Shown piece by piece: positions 36,780 to 47,790 of a stretch of 64,000 bases of DNA. Source of the DNA: Solanum dulcamara (lineage: Eukaryota; Streptophyta; Magnoliopsida; Solanales; Solanaceae); the NCBI RefSeq assembly GCF_947179165.1, contig NC_077240.1:26640001-26704000 (forward strand), written 5' to 3'. Numbering within the stretch: the first letter of the stretch is position 1; each line of letters opens with the position of its first letter. Position numbers and translations under genes: made by a program. The notes below the pieces were generated by a model, which saw nothing but the letters and a program-made list of their open reading frames with translations, was not told the DNA's origin and searched no databases.

Positions 36780-37021
36780 TATTATGAAAGTGGATTGTCC
36801 ACTTAACATAATATTCTATATTAGTGGGGCCCACTCAAAGTGGGCAACTAACCCACTTGGTTTTCTTCTTCTTTGATGGCTATAAAATGCCATCATTTTG
36901 GCACAAAAACATCCATCCGAAGAAACATAATTACATACTGAAAATTTGCAATCACTCTCTTCTATTTTATTTTCCTTACTCTCTCCGTCTAATTAATTGT
37001 TGAGGTAGTATATTCATAACA
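36780..37021 (+). repeat. 3' LTR of the copia element
   Basis: 242 bp, the same length as the left LTR. I count five differences by eye, all transitions, three of them in the last 35 bp. It ends ...CATAACA followed by the duplication AACAC. Confidence 0.88.
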
Positions 37022-37026
37022 AACAC

Positions 37027-37513
37027 AATATAATACTTCTCATCTTATTTACATTCCAACACAAAAGAAACAACCTTATATAAGGTGTAGATCTTCTTCT
37101 ATAAATAAACATAACAAAATGGATGATATTTAAGGAGTAGTAGGATAATTAGTAGGATATAATGATGTCATAATGGTTATTTTGTAACTGAAGGATAACC
37201 CTGGTAAGACTCTTCAGCCTAATAATAAAAAATAATGACACTATTTTCTCCATTTTACCTCTCCTAATTATCATACACGTTAATATTAAAGTATATATAC
37301 AAATCAATAATGAATCTTTTATAAAAAGATATAAATAAATTAATAAATTAAATTTTATATTTTTAAAAACTTGATATTACAACTTAGAATCTCAAATTTT
37401 ATTTTTTTTAAAAAATTATAATTTAAAATTATAATATCAAATCGGATGTTGAAACATCTAATGCGACTCATACCCTCATATTTCTTAAAAACCAAATATC
37501 ACACAATAATTTA
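37027..37513. other. Non-genic AT-rich segment
   Basis: No gene or recognised repeat. The 'aacacaatataatac' at its left end is the copia target site. Confidence 0.4.
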
Positions 37514-37522
37514 ATTATTTTT

Positions 37523-39365
37523 GAGATAAGTGTCAAAAACACATCTAAACTATTCCTCTTTTTTAAATTTTATACCTAAAATGTTGGGAGTGTGATTTCA
37601 TACATAAACTATCACTTATTAGTTTGAGAAACACACTTTTCTCTTTCATTTTTTTTTCCATATCACACTCTACATGGACAAAATATTTATCTTGACAAAA
37701 ATTAAATAAATTATTAGAAGTTAAAATTAAAGATTAAAGTATAACTATATCCCCCATCCAAAAAAATAATAATTATAAAATAAAATATAAAATATTTTTC
37801 TTATCTCACTCCACCACTTTCTCTCACCATACCCCCATCAATTTTTTAGTTTATTTTTAATTTTTAAATTTCTTTTATAAAAGCTTTTTAAAAAATTCTT
37901 ACTTCATCCTCCCTTCAAATAATAATTTAGATATTATTTTATTTTATTTTTAAAAAATCTACCTGGCCCCACCTAACTCTCCGCTTCCAATTTTTTTCTA
38001 ATTTTGTGTTAGATATATACATATGATTTTAGGTAAGTAATTTTTTACTTGCCGTAAGACTTTTTTTAAAATATAATTTTTATTTATGTTATATTTGATA
38101 TGTAGAAAAAATATTTTTCTAAGAATATAAGTACATATCTAACTCAAGACGATAAAAATGTAAATAAATAAATAAAAATAAATTAAGAGTAGAGGGTTAG
38201 ATGTGGTGGATATAATTTTATTTTTTTATAAAAAAAATAATAACTTTTTTTATGAAGGAGTGAAGGAGGGGATGAAGTATGAATTTTCTTTAAAATATTT
38301 TATATAAGAAATTTTAAAAAATAAAAGACGGGGATTGTCTTCGGGGGGGGGGGGGGAGGTGGTGGAGTGGGTGAGAAAAATATTTTAAATTTTATTTATC
38401 AAAAAGGTAATTTTTTTTTTGGGGATAAAAATACTTTAGTGTTTAACTTTTAGTTAATATTAATAGTTTATTTATTTTTTGTCAAGATGTAATATTTATT
38501 TATTTGGAATGCCATATGACAAGGTTTTTACAAAAAATAGAGAGAGTGTATTACAGGGGTGTGCATTATTCGGATTAAACCGAAAAATCAAACCAAATTA
38601 AACCGTATTTTAATTTGGATTGGATTTTTGATTTTTTGGTTTGGTTTTGGATTAAAAGTTTACTTGTTTTTGTTTGGTTTTGGATTTAGAAAAATAAAAA
38701 CTGAAAAATCGAATTATTGTTTATATATATATAGAGATAGATATATATATATAGATAGATAGATAGATATATTACTAATTACATATATAATATTTTGGTT
38801 TAAAATTAAAGTTATAATTAACCACTTTTATCCCTTTTTTTAGTTAGATAATTTTTATTAGGGTATTAATAATTTACTGTATTAGGATATTTAGGCCCGA
38901 GTCAGTGGCCATTTTTATTTCACTAATTATTGTGTTTTAAAGTTTTACTCGTAATTTATTTTAGAAAATATATTTAAGAGAGTCAATATTATTACTTCTC
39001 ATTGTATGCAATTTTTAATTTTTTTAAGCATGTAAATATAACGTTGATTGCTATTAATTATTGACATAATCGAATCGCCGAACCGAAAAAAATCAAATTG
39101 AAAAGAGAAAAACCGAACCAAATCAATTTTTTTTGGTTTGAATTGGATTACACTTTTACAAAATCGAAAATTAAAAAACCGAAATCGAATAACATAAAAC
39201 CGAACCAAAAAATCGAATGCACACTCCTAGTGTATTACACACACCACTAAGGTGTGTTTCTCAAATTAATAAGTGATAATTTAGGTATGAAACTCACACT
39301 TTCAATAGTTTAGGTATGAAACTCAAAAAAATAGATAGTTTAAATGTATTTTTAACACTAATCTC
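37523..39365. mobile_element. Foldback MULE-like element A (1843 bp)
   Basis: It starts GAGATAAGTGTCAAAAACAC and ends as a diverged complement (...TTTTTAACACTAATCTC). A perfect 9-bp duplication, ATTATTTTT, is at 37514-37522 and 39366-39374. Most of its length is one long inverted repeat: the left arm (about 37523-38040) with 'cactccacca', 'ccccatc' and 'ctaactct' blocks pairs with the right arm (38040-38540 plus 39229-39365), interrupted by the nested element at 38555. No open frame is believable. The same family occurs at 50628-57332. A G13-type homopolymer lies near 38345. Confidence 0.82.
38555..39228. mobile_element. 674-bp inverted-repeat element nested in foldback element A
   Basis: The ends are AGGGGTGTGCATT and the complement of AGGAGTGTGCATT, flanked by the 10-bp direct repeat AGTGTATTAC (38545-38554 and 39229-39238). 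Inside both ends are runs related to 'aaaccgaa' and its complement 'ttcggttt'. A TA/GATA microsatellite is at about 38723-38770. No coding sequence. The 10-bp duplication fits a MULE-type element, but the superfamily is uncertain. Confidence 0.75.
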
Positions 39366-39374
39366 ATTATTTTT

Positions 39375-39977
39375 TAATAATCAGACAACAAAATTAGGAC
39401 GAAAGAATAAATGGATCAAAAATAGTAAAAAAAAAATAAAAATAATAAGGTAAAGGGTTGAATGATTCCAAGTTCCAACAACCGTCCGAATGGAGATGGG
39501 ATTCTTTCTTCTCTCTCTCTCATCCATAATTCTTTTCTTTGACCTTTCTACACGCTTTCTCTCTCTACACATTTCTAGGATTTTGTTAACTATGAAACAT
39601 TGATTTATAAGCTATTTGTTTTTAGTTTTTTTTACTGTTTAATTGGCCAATTTAAAAGGCTTAAAATAAACTCTAATAAATAATTAAATTTATTTAAATA
39701 AATTTATTTTAAATAATTTATACGTTGAAAATAGCTTATTATAAATAAATAAAAATAAATTAGTATGTACCTATATTTTTTTTAATGGTGCTTAAAAATG
39801 AGTCATTCCAAACCGGCAATATTTTCTTCCTCTCCCCTTCTCTTTACTTTATTCTACGGATTTTCCCCTTTTGTATGCTCTCTCTTTCTCTCTATATACA
39901 TACATTTATCTCTCTATATATCTACATATATACTTACATTGATTTTTCTGGCATTGTTACAGTTCTAGCTGAATTTC
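39375..39977 (+). promoter_or_regulatory. Upstream region and probable 5' leader of the RHF2A-like gene
   Basis: Between foldback element A and the start codon. A pyrimidine-rich tract at about 39825-39925 ('ctctctttctctctatata') is typical of plant 5' leaders. I cannot place the transcription start. The two MULE-like insertions end only about 600 bp from the ATG and may have displaced older promoter sequence. Confidence 0.35.
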
Positions 39978-40975
39978 ATGGCTAACGATTTGGAAACATC
40001 GCCGCCGCCGGCAGCAGCAGCATCGGCCGTCGTTGATGATAGCATTGAGGATGCCTGTAGTATCTGTCTTGAGCCGTTTGACTCCGATGATCCTCCTGCT
40101 GTATGCTATATCTACAAGCTTCGCTTTTGTGTTTGATGCATTTTCCTGTTTTATTAAATTAAATTTTTAAAAAAAACTATATGAAAGTTAGGGATTATTT
40201 GCCTGTAGCATTTTTCCTGCAGCTGTTTGTCTCCGATGATCTTCCTGCTGTATGTTATCTCTAAGCTTCCCCTGTTTATTTTGTTGCATTTTCTGTTAAA
40301 AAAAATAAAATTCATTCCATAATTGGCTATATATATTGTTAAAACTTAGGGTTTGTTTCTGACTTTTTGATGCGTTTTCTGTTTTGTTCCCGTAAATGCT
40401 GTGTGTTTCGAAAATTTAAGGATTTTATGAAAAATTAAGGAGATGTAGATGACTCTAATGTTTGTTGATCGGAATGGATGAGTTCTAGCAGTGTGTAGTT
40501 TTCACACCTTGGAAGTTCCGACGACTTTTTAATGGAAGCAGTTGGTATATAAAACAATAAAGAAGGAACAAGTTTGGATTTTGTGGTTTAATTGTTGAAA
40601 TATAGAGTGAGATGTTGGTCATGTGTTTCTTTATTGATCAACATTTGATCAGTGAGTTATCATGTTACATCAAATCTCTGATATGTGGCCTTCTCAATAG
40701 GATCTACGTGTACCAAAATGTGTATCTTATTCTTCTAGAACTGAACCTTGCTCTAATTTCAGGACTCTTTTGTTAACCCCTGCCCCCTCTTATATTAGGA
40801 TTTGCATAATGATAATGTAATCTACCAAGAAGGCATGCAAATAATATACACGAAGTAATGGTATAATTTATATCTTAGTTATGGTTAAAATTGCTTGTTC
40901 TTTTATTAATCTTTGGAGTATGGTGAGCTTAGTATTTTTCTTACTTTCTCCGAAGAGAGAGATAGAGATGGATAG

Positions 40976-41007
<32 letters not shown>

Positions 41008-44000
41008 GGAGAGGGAGGGAGATAGATCGATAGATAGAGATAGGTAGATAGATAGATAGAGAATGGTGTGCCTAGTTTCTCTTCTTATCTTGTTGAAACA
41101 TCCATCTCAACCTTAGTTTTATGATTTTTACTTATTCTGATCTAATGTGATACCGGTTAAACCTCAATGGAACATAATGTTAAAAATCGATTTGTTAGGA
41201 CTGGTCTTATTCTCCAAACTAATCCCAACTAATTTAACTTTGTGAACTAGTTTGATAGCTTCTTTCGCAAAAAATATTAGACAGTTCAGTTTGTTTGACA
41301 AAGGAAGTATGTATCAAAGTGATGTTGCAAAGTTCTTGCTGTCTCTTGGTGATGTCTTCTTTTGATTCTTGTGGCAATTCGTGTGTATGCTTGATTATTG
41401 TGTTCCATTATGCATTTACCCAAGTTTCTTAATTTCTTGTTTTCTTTCAGGTAACAGATTGTAAGCATGAATATCATTTGCAGTGTATTCTTGAATGGTA
41501 CATTCAAAATTGTTACTGTATAATATTTTGGTTAAATGTCAGGAACATTCAGTTCCTCCCCGTCTGCACATTTTTAACCACCACTGTCTTGGTTGATATG
41601 CTCAATGAACATCGTGTAAATTCTGTTCAGGTCTCAGAGAAGCAAGGAGTGCCCAATTTGTTGGAGGGTTCTTGCATTGAAAGACCCTGCAAGGTATTTG
41701 AAATATTCTGTGGCTAAGAACACAATTATACTACCATTGACTACTTTCTCGTGGAATTGGTCTCGTCTGCGGACAAGAGCTACTAGCTGCAGCACGCAAT
41801 GCAGCCAGAAATACATATCTTTTTTTTTTCTTTTCTTAAAGGAATTTCATACTGTTTAAGAGCCAAGCATTCTGATTGATACCTCATTGAGACGTATTTA
41901 TTTCCCTCTTTTATGATGATCTCCAGCCAAGAGCTACTAGCTGCAGTGGAGATTGAAAGGAACATGAGGTCAAGGCTTAATGTGCGTCATACCAATGAAA
42001 ATGTCGAAGCCAACCATGTGGGTGACATTGCTAAGCTTGGAATTGGCTTATTTCTTTCCATTCCATTTTTGCTTCATTCTTACTGAGAGCCTTAGTATTT
42101 CCAGGATGCCTCGCAGCAGAATGATTCAGATTTTGAGGAGCGAATTATGCGACATTTTGCTGCTGCGACCAGTAGAGTCCGTCTTGTCAACAGAAGGAGA
42201 AGACAGGCATCTTCAGGATTTGGTCCTACACAGGTTGTACCTTCTGTGCCTGTAGGAGTTGGTTCAAACCAGACTCAGAATAATGAATCCCCTGTACAGT
42301 TCCAAGGCTTTGGGTTTTCTGGGGATGGGTCTGCTGCTTCTGCAACTTCTTCTAGTATTGGACCTGCATCATCATCAGTTCCTACCCATGGAAGTGATCC
42401 TTCTAAGCTTAGGTATGACTGAGACTGTCAAGCTTGATGAATAACTCGGCAGTGTAATGAAGCTATCTACTTAAAATCCTTAATATGCACCATCTCTTAA
42501 TCCTAAGTGTGGTCACTACGTTTTTACCTTGATTTTTTTGTTAAGTTTTTCCACAATTGATCCGGAATCGTATGCCTCACTACTTGGTTACTTGTTGGAA
42601 TTCCTTCAGCCAACCACCAACTTATGGTCCCCAGAGGTCAAGCTCATCCGAGTTTCTTGCATTTTCTGAATCTATAAAATCCAAATGGTCTTCTGCTTCA
42701 GCGAGGTAGAGGAACTCCAACTTGTCGTTTCCTTGAAAGCTATTTTGATTCCCCTCTAAGGTTATTGTTTCTCTTTCAACAGGTATAAGGACTCAATCTC
42801 AAAAGGTACTCGTGGTTTTAAGGAAAAACTATTAGCACGCAACACCACTGTCAAGGAATTTGGCAGAGAAGTTCAGCGTGAGATGAGTGCTGGAATAGCT
42901 GGCGTTTCAAGAATGATTGAACGACTTGATCTTACTTCAAAACGTACTGGAGCTGCTGAACCATTATCTGCATGTACCATGGGTACCTCAAACGTTCCTG
43001 ATAGAGGATTGAGCGAGCAAGGAAATGTGACAATTCAAGCGCATGATGGTTGCAGGAAGCATTCTACAATTGAAGTAACTCCTACCAATCCCTCATTGAT
43101 CTCCAACACCAACACTGGCCAAATGGGAATTTCTCTTGGACAGGTTTGTAGTTGGTCTAACTATATCTTGAGTAGTTGTGAAGCTTTACTTGTTTCCGTG
43201 TTCGTCATCGCTGATGTTGCCAATATGCTCTTCCATTTGTTATCCATAGCTTCTGCTGGATGTTTATATTGCCTTTAAACAGAAAACTAAACTTGGAAGC
43301 CTAGTCTGCTTTATTTTTCCCGATTGGATATAGAGTTAGCATACAACTGCAGCATCGGAACTTTGACTCAGAAATTAAAATGACACCTTCCTAAACAGAA
43401 TACATTACATACTGTGAGAAATAAGATAGTTTGAGAGAAAACTCAGCTTGATTATTCTCTCAAGCAATTTCGGCTTAAATAGCTAAGTGTATTATATATT
43501 TTAAGGAAAGGAAAGAGGATCAAATTACATAATTAGAGGAGTAAATGCCTAGGAAGTACTTCAATCTGCCTAGGGTCCTATCTCTTGTCTGGAAATGTTA
43601 TAAGAGATGTTGCTTCAATTTAATTATACCAGCTTCATCATTGCCCGTGATGACTGTTTCTTCCCCCCCCCCCCCTCCAACCCCCCCATCAGGAGGATCA
43701 ATAGAGTTCCCACTTTCGCTCTAGCGACTCGAAACCTCAACCCCTACCAGTTGATGGTGGAGGTGCTCAACCACTAGAGCAAGCCTCCCTTGTCTGTGAC
43801 GACTATATCATCAACATAAATGACCAAATAAATGCACAAATTATGAGCATTATGTCAATAGAATACAATGTGATCAACCTCACTGCAAGTCATACTCAAG
43901 TCCTGAATGACTGTGTTGCTACTTACCAAATCATGTTCGAGGAGATTGTTTCAAACCATATAGGGATTGACGCAACCGACATACAATACCACTATATTCT

Positions 44001-45842
44001 CCCCGAGTAACAAATTCAGGAGGTTGCTCCATATATACATCATCCCCAAGATCATCTGGAGAAAACATTTTTGATGTTAAACTGATAAAGAGGTGATAAA
44101 GAGGTCAATCAAGAATGATAACGATAGATAGTAAAAGGTCAATCAAGAATGATAACGATAGATAGTAAAAGGTGACCATATGCTATTTTAGCTAAGGGGG
44201 AAAAAGTATCACTATAATCACGCCCACATATCTGAGTACCTTTAGCAGCAAGGCGGGCTTTAAGTTGATCAATTTGACCATCTGGATCAACTTTGACTAC
44301 ATACACGTACCAACAACCAATAGTAGATTTACTTGGAGGTAGAGGAACAAGCTCCCAAGTACCACTAGCATGTAAAAAGACATCTCTTTGATCATCGCAT
44401 ATCACCATCTAAGATGGGATAGCACTTTACTTGTGGACTTAGGAATAGGGTTAGGACTAGGATTACGAGTGGATTGAGTACCTTCATGGAGGGTGATCGG
44501 TGGACTAGGAGGAGACAAGTCCGCAATATATGATGCTGGATCATGACGACGATGATAAGTCGAGTGGTGGAACTGGAACCGTAGGTGATGGAACTAGAGC
44601 TGTAGGTAGTGGAGCTGGATCTGTAGGTGATGAAACTGGAGTTGTAGAGCAAGACGAAGGAGAAGTGACTGATCCCCAAAAGATGAAACTGGCAAGACCT
44701 CAGAAATGTCTTATTTGATCACCTGGATCTGTGAAGTATGAATGGGTTTGAAAGAAGGCAACATCAGCAGATACAAGGCACCGCTAGAGGTTAGTTGAAT
44801 AACATTGACATCCCTTTGCACCCTCTAGTAACCTAGAAATACACATTTAAGAGCACGAGAATCTAACTTTTCTTTTCCTGAAGTAAGGTTTTGGACAAAA
44901 CACATGCTTCTGAAGACACGAGGTAGAAGAGACCCAGTAGCTTTGGCTCGGATGTTGTATATGTGCGTAAAAATCTACAAAAGAAGGACAAATGATAGAT
45001 TTTGAACCAAGTATAAATCAAATGGGATGTGGTAGAATTCCGAACTTGAACCTAGAATGTTCAAATCTTGAATTCACCTCTAGATTTTGGAAATGATTAT
45101 AAATGAAACAGGAATATGAATCTGAGGATGTTCAGTATCTGAAACAGTAGTCCATTGATAGGATTTTAGGTGTTTGTGTTTCCTATGTTTGTTCCTTTCT
45201 ATTCTCCTACCAGAAGTACTACAACTTTTTATTTACTTTTCATAGTGCGATGTGTTAGAAAGAGCTTTTCCATGACATTTTTTATTCCATCTGCCCCTAT
45301 GTGCTCAATAGCAACAACAATGATGGGTCTTGTTGGATTGCCTGATCACCTCATCCCGAAAGCCGCTAGAAAAAGACATTTTATTTTACAAAATATAATG
45401 TTGCTTCTCCGTCTCTCTTCACGTGCATGCTGATTCTATTTTATGATCATGTATGTGTAAATACTTTTTGACAAAGGGTTGCAGTAAGACTTGAACCTAG
45501 ACTCCTTTTATGTTGATGGCATGTTGAATTGCGTTAACACCTTATCTAAAAGCTTAAGTTATTAGATAAACTTTTATTTATTTAATTATGTCTTCGACAA
45601 GTCTCATTATAATTATAAACTAGTAAAATATCGATTATTTAGAAATCACAATTATCTTCTTCTCTTATCTCATAAAAGTGATAAAGTTTATGAAGCAACT
45701 GTTGCAAGAGGTTAGGATTGGAAGATAACCAAAAAGAATTTTGACTTTTCCATATCGATAGTTCTCTTTGCTTTTGAAATGAACTCTTTCCGCTGTTTAA
45801 CCATTTCTTTCCCTCTTTTTTCCCTTTCAGAATGGAAACTGA
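39978..45842 (+). CDS. RHF2A: RHF2A-like RING-H2 E3 ubiquitin ligase (8 coding exons)
   Basis: Coding exons, all with GT-AG borders and matching phases: 39978-40100, 41451-41497, 41631-41693, 41927-42017, 42105-42412, 42610-42705, 42783-43143, 45831-45842. Together they give 1101 nt, 366 residues. The RING-H2 finger spans residues ~27-68: 'CSICLEPF', then 'CKHEYHLQC', then 'CPICW'. It is followed by 'SQELLAAVEIER', a Ser/Gln-rich middle, and a conserved C-terminal block ('YKDSISKGTRGFKEKLLARN', 'QREMSAGIAGVSRMIERLD'). This matches Arabidopsis RHF2A (~375 residues) as I remember it; RHF1a and RHF2a target the cell-cycle inhibitor KRP6 during gametogenesis. Such enzymes move ubiquitin from an E2 to a substrate. 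The last exon adds only three codons, so its end is the least sure part. Intron 7 (2.7 kb) holds an antisense copia fragment. Confidence 0.9.
40223..40249 (+). other. Duplicated 27-nt mini-exon candidate in intron 1
   Basis: The segment copies the end of exon 1 (40079-40100) with a few changes and is followed by a matching donor: 'gtatgttatctctaagctt' against 'gtatgctatatctacaagct' after exon 1. It is preceded by 'tttttcctgcag', a good acceptor. It is exactly 27 nt, open, phase 0 on both sides, and would add LFVSDDLPA inside the RING loop. Whether it is spliced in is unknown. Confidence 0.5.
40955..41065. repeat. GA/GATA microsatellite in intron 1
   Basis: Compound runs of 'ga', 'ta' and 'gata' units within intron 1 of the RHF2A-like gene; likely length-polymorphic. 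Confidence 0.8.
43760..45100 (-). pseudogene. Antisense copia pol fragment in intron 7 of the RHF2A-like gene
   Basis: On the minus strand, near 44980-44800, lies an integrase end ('LDSRALKCVFLGY'). A Ser/Thr-rich spacer with a 24-bp-type repeat follows at about 44560-44650, then the RT start at 44350-44170 ('GTWELVPLPPSKSTIGC', 'LKARLAAKG', 'YSDTFSPLAKIA'), and a YVDD-like block near 43810 ('YVDDIVVTD' in the best frame). No LTRs were identified, and stops and frame changes are frequent. A 35-bp tandem duplication is at about 44105-44170 and a C-run near 43660. It lies antisense to the host transcript. Confidence 0.78.
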
Positions 45843-47146
45843 TGCTGCAACCCTGTTGAAGTCAGAATAAATGATACCTGATCATGGTCCTCTTTGTCTC
45901 TGCTATTAACTTATAGCATAATGTATAATCTGCAAGTGACGTACGCTCTAAAGGTCAGTTATTGCAGTAGGTGACTGACTTGCGTCCTGCAGTTACTGTC
46001 TGAAAACCTGGAGATTTGATATGCTGTTGGAGAAATTACAGTTTGTGCTTAAGCCTTAAGGTCTCATGACCTGTTCTCTTTACTGTAAACCTGTAGGATA
46101 GTAAGATTGTGATGCAGATGAGCTTGTGTAATTAACCATGTCCATTACCTTAATGGATATTCAAGAGTGGATGTCTTATGGACTATCCGTCATTCTTCTT
46201 TATGGTGGTTATATTTTCTTCTTTGTTATGATTTTGCCCAGTTTATCTGATTTTTACTAACCTAAGGCAGAAGCTTTATTCGCCTGAATGACTTCTTGAA
46301 AATTAGCAAGCATTAGTTTTTTGTCGTGCACCTTACCTTAGATTTTGTCATTTATGTGAAATGTGGAGGGTAATAGCTAATTTTTGCAGCCCTGTCCTTT
46401 GGAGTTTCTGATCCTAGCTAGAAACGTTTTCTTCCGGCAAGGTTTCCCCTTGCACAGGTATCTACACCAGTCCAGGAGCTACGCCTTTAACACATATTCC
46501 TTTAGCAACAAGTTGATGAGCTAGTTCTCTAGTTTGGCAACCTTTGTTGTAGTATTAGACTATAGGTTAAATCAAATTTGTGAACTCACCTGTCATGTCC
46601 CTTGTTGGAAAAATGATTCTTGTATCTGAAAAATAGGTTTTAAAACATATTCTTTATCTTTTACTAGCACTTAATTATATTACTCTTCATTAGCATTTCC
46701 ATCCGACCACCTTTGATGAGCCTTAATTAGTTATTAGTACTCTCAGATGTCCATTATCTTGGACTATATAATTCCCTCTGAGTTCACTTTAATAGGGTGG
46801 ATTGGATGAAACAAACCTTCCTCCTTTCTTCTCGTGTTGGCTTTCCTTTTTGTTAATCTTGGTTAGTTTTTGTATTCCTAGTTTTATACAAAAATAGCTC
46901 GTTTAATCTTGTCCTGTGGGATACACCTACACAAGGTGGATATCATTAACGATAGTGTATTTTTCATAAAATTTCAACGCGCTCTCTCTCTCTCTCTCGT
47001 CTGTTCTCTTTGTTTTCCATCTCCCTCTAGTATTTACTTACACCAAACTTACAAGGAGCTTGTAAAAAATGTAATGAGGATCGGTAATGTTTCAAGGTAG
47101 AAGGCAAAAAACAACAAGCTTCTCTAATTAATAAAGGGAGGGACAA
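45843..47146 (+). other. Probable 3' UTR of the RHF2A-like gene and non-genic downstream DNA
   Basis: After the TGA at 45840-45842, an 'aataaa' lies near 45868. The transcript could end there or further on, up to roughly 46.2 kb; I cannot tell. Beyond that is AT-rich DNA with a CT microsatellite at about 46980-46999 and no recognised gene. Confidence 0.4.
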
Positions 47147-47645
47147 TTTCAAATATATACAATAAACTAATTAGTTTACGATAAATATAGTCATAGTTTA
47201 TTTATATTACTTATATATGAGCTATACACTGAATATACAGTATGACACACTCAAAAACTGAATATAGTTTGACTATACATGAAATATACACTGACTATAC
47301 AACGAATGACCATTTTTTTGGTAATTATTTTTGCTGAATGGCAATGTGGTGTAATTATTCCATTACAATAAACTAATCAATTTACCATAAATATAGTCAT
47401 ATTTTATTTACATAAAAAATAGCCAAAATCATAGGAAATATACAGTGACTATACACTGACTATACAATATAGATTATTTATACATGAGTTATACACTGAA
47501 TATACATTATGATACACTCAAAAAATCGAATATAGTTTGATTATACATGAAATATATACTGATTATACATGCCTATACAACGAATGACCATTTTTTTATA
47601 ATTTCTTTGGCCGAATGACCACTGGGTGTAATTTGCCTATTTATA
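47147..47645. repeat. Tandem pair of ~240-270-bp repeats
   Basis: Two copies (about 47153-47366 and 47367-47645) share 'caataaactaat', 'taaatatagtcat', 'tatacactgaatataca', 'cactcaaaaa', 'gactatacatgaaatata' and 'acaacgaatgaccatttttt', and each ends near 'ggtgtaat'. The 'cactcaaaaa...atagtttgactatacat' block is shared with the array at 25.4-30.8 kb, so the two are related. Confidence 0.7.
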
Positions 47646-47790
47646 AATACTTCATAACTCATTACTCTCGTTATTCTATTTTATGTTTTTTTTTCCTTTT
47701 TCAATCTGTTAACATGACATACTTTTATATTTTGAAAATTATTTAACATTAAACTTTTAATTTTATCTTAATGACATTTTTTTTATATAG

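Larger units (their letters stand above)
31117..37021 (+). mobile_element. Ty1/copia retrotransposon with both LTRs, defective
   Basis: Two 242-bp LTRs (31117-31358 and 36780-37021) are flanked by the duplication AACAC (31112-31116 and 37022-37026). A PBS-like 'ttatcagcac' follows the left LTR and the polypurine tract 'aagggggag' precedes the right one. Order inside is gag, protease, integrase, RT, RNase H, the copia order. The LTRs differ at 5 of 242 positions, all transitions, so insertion is fairly recent. The coding region nevertheless has many disabling changes and a foreign copia fragment at about 35348-35870, suggesting the copied template was already defective and was mobilised in trans. 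Confidence 0.92.

Noticed and set aside
41286..41965. Several small frames on both strands near RHF2A exons 2-4
   Set aside because: They cross well-supported introns or run antisense to the exons.
45170..45433. 87-codon + strand frame in intron 7
   Set aside because: No start context, no domain, and inside a long intron next to retrotransposon debris.
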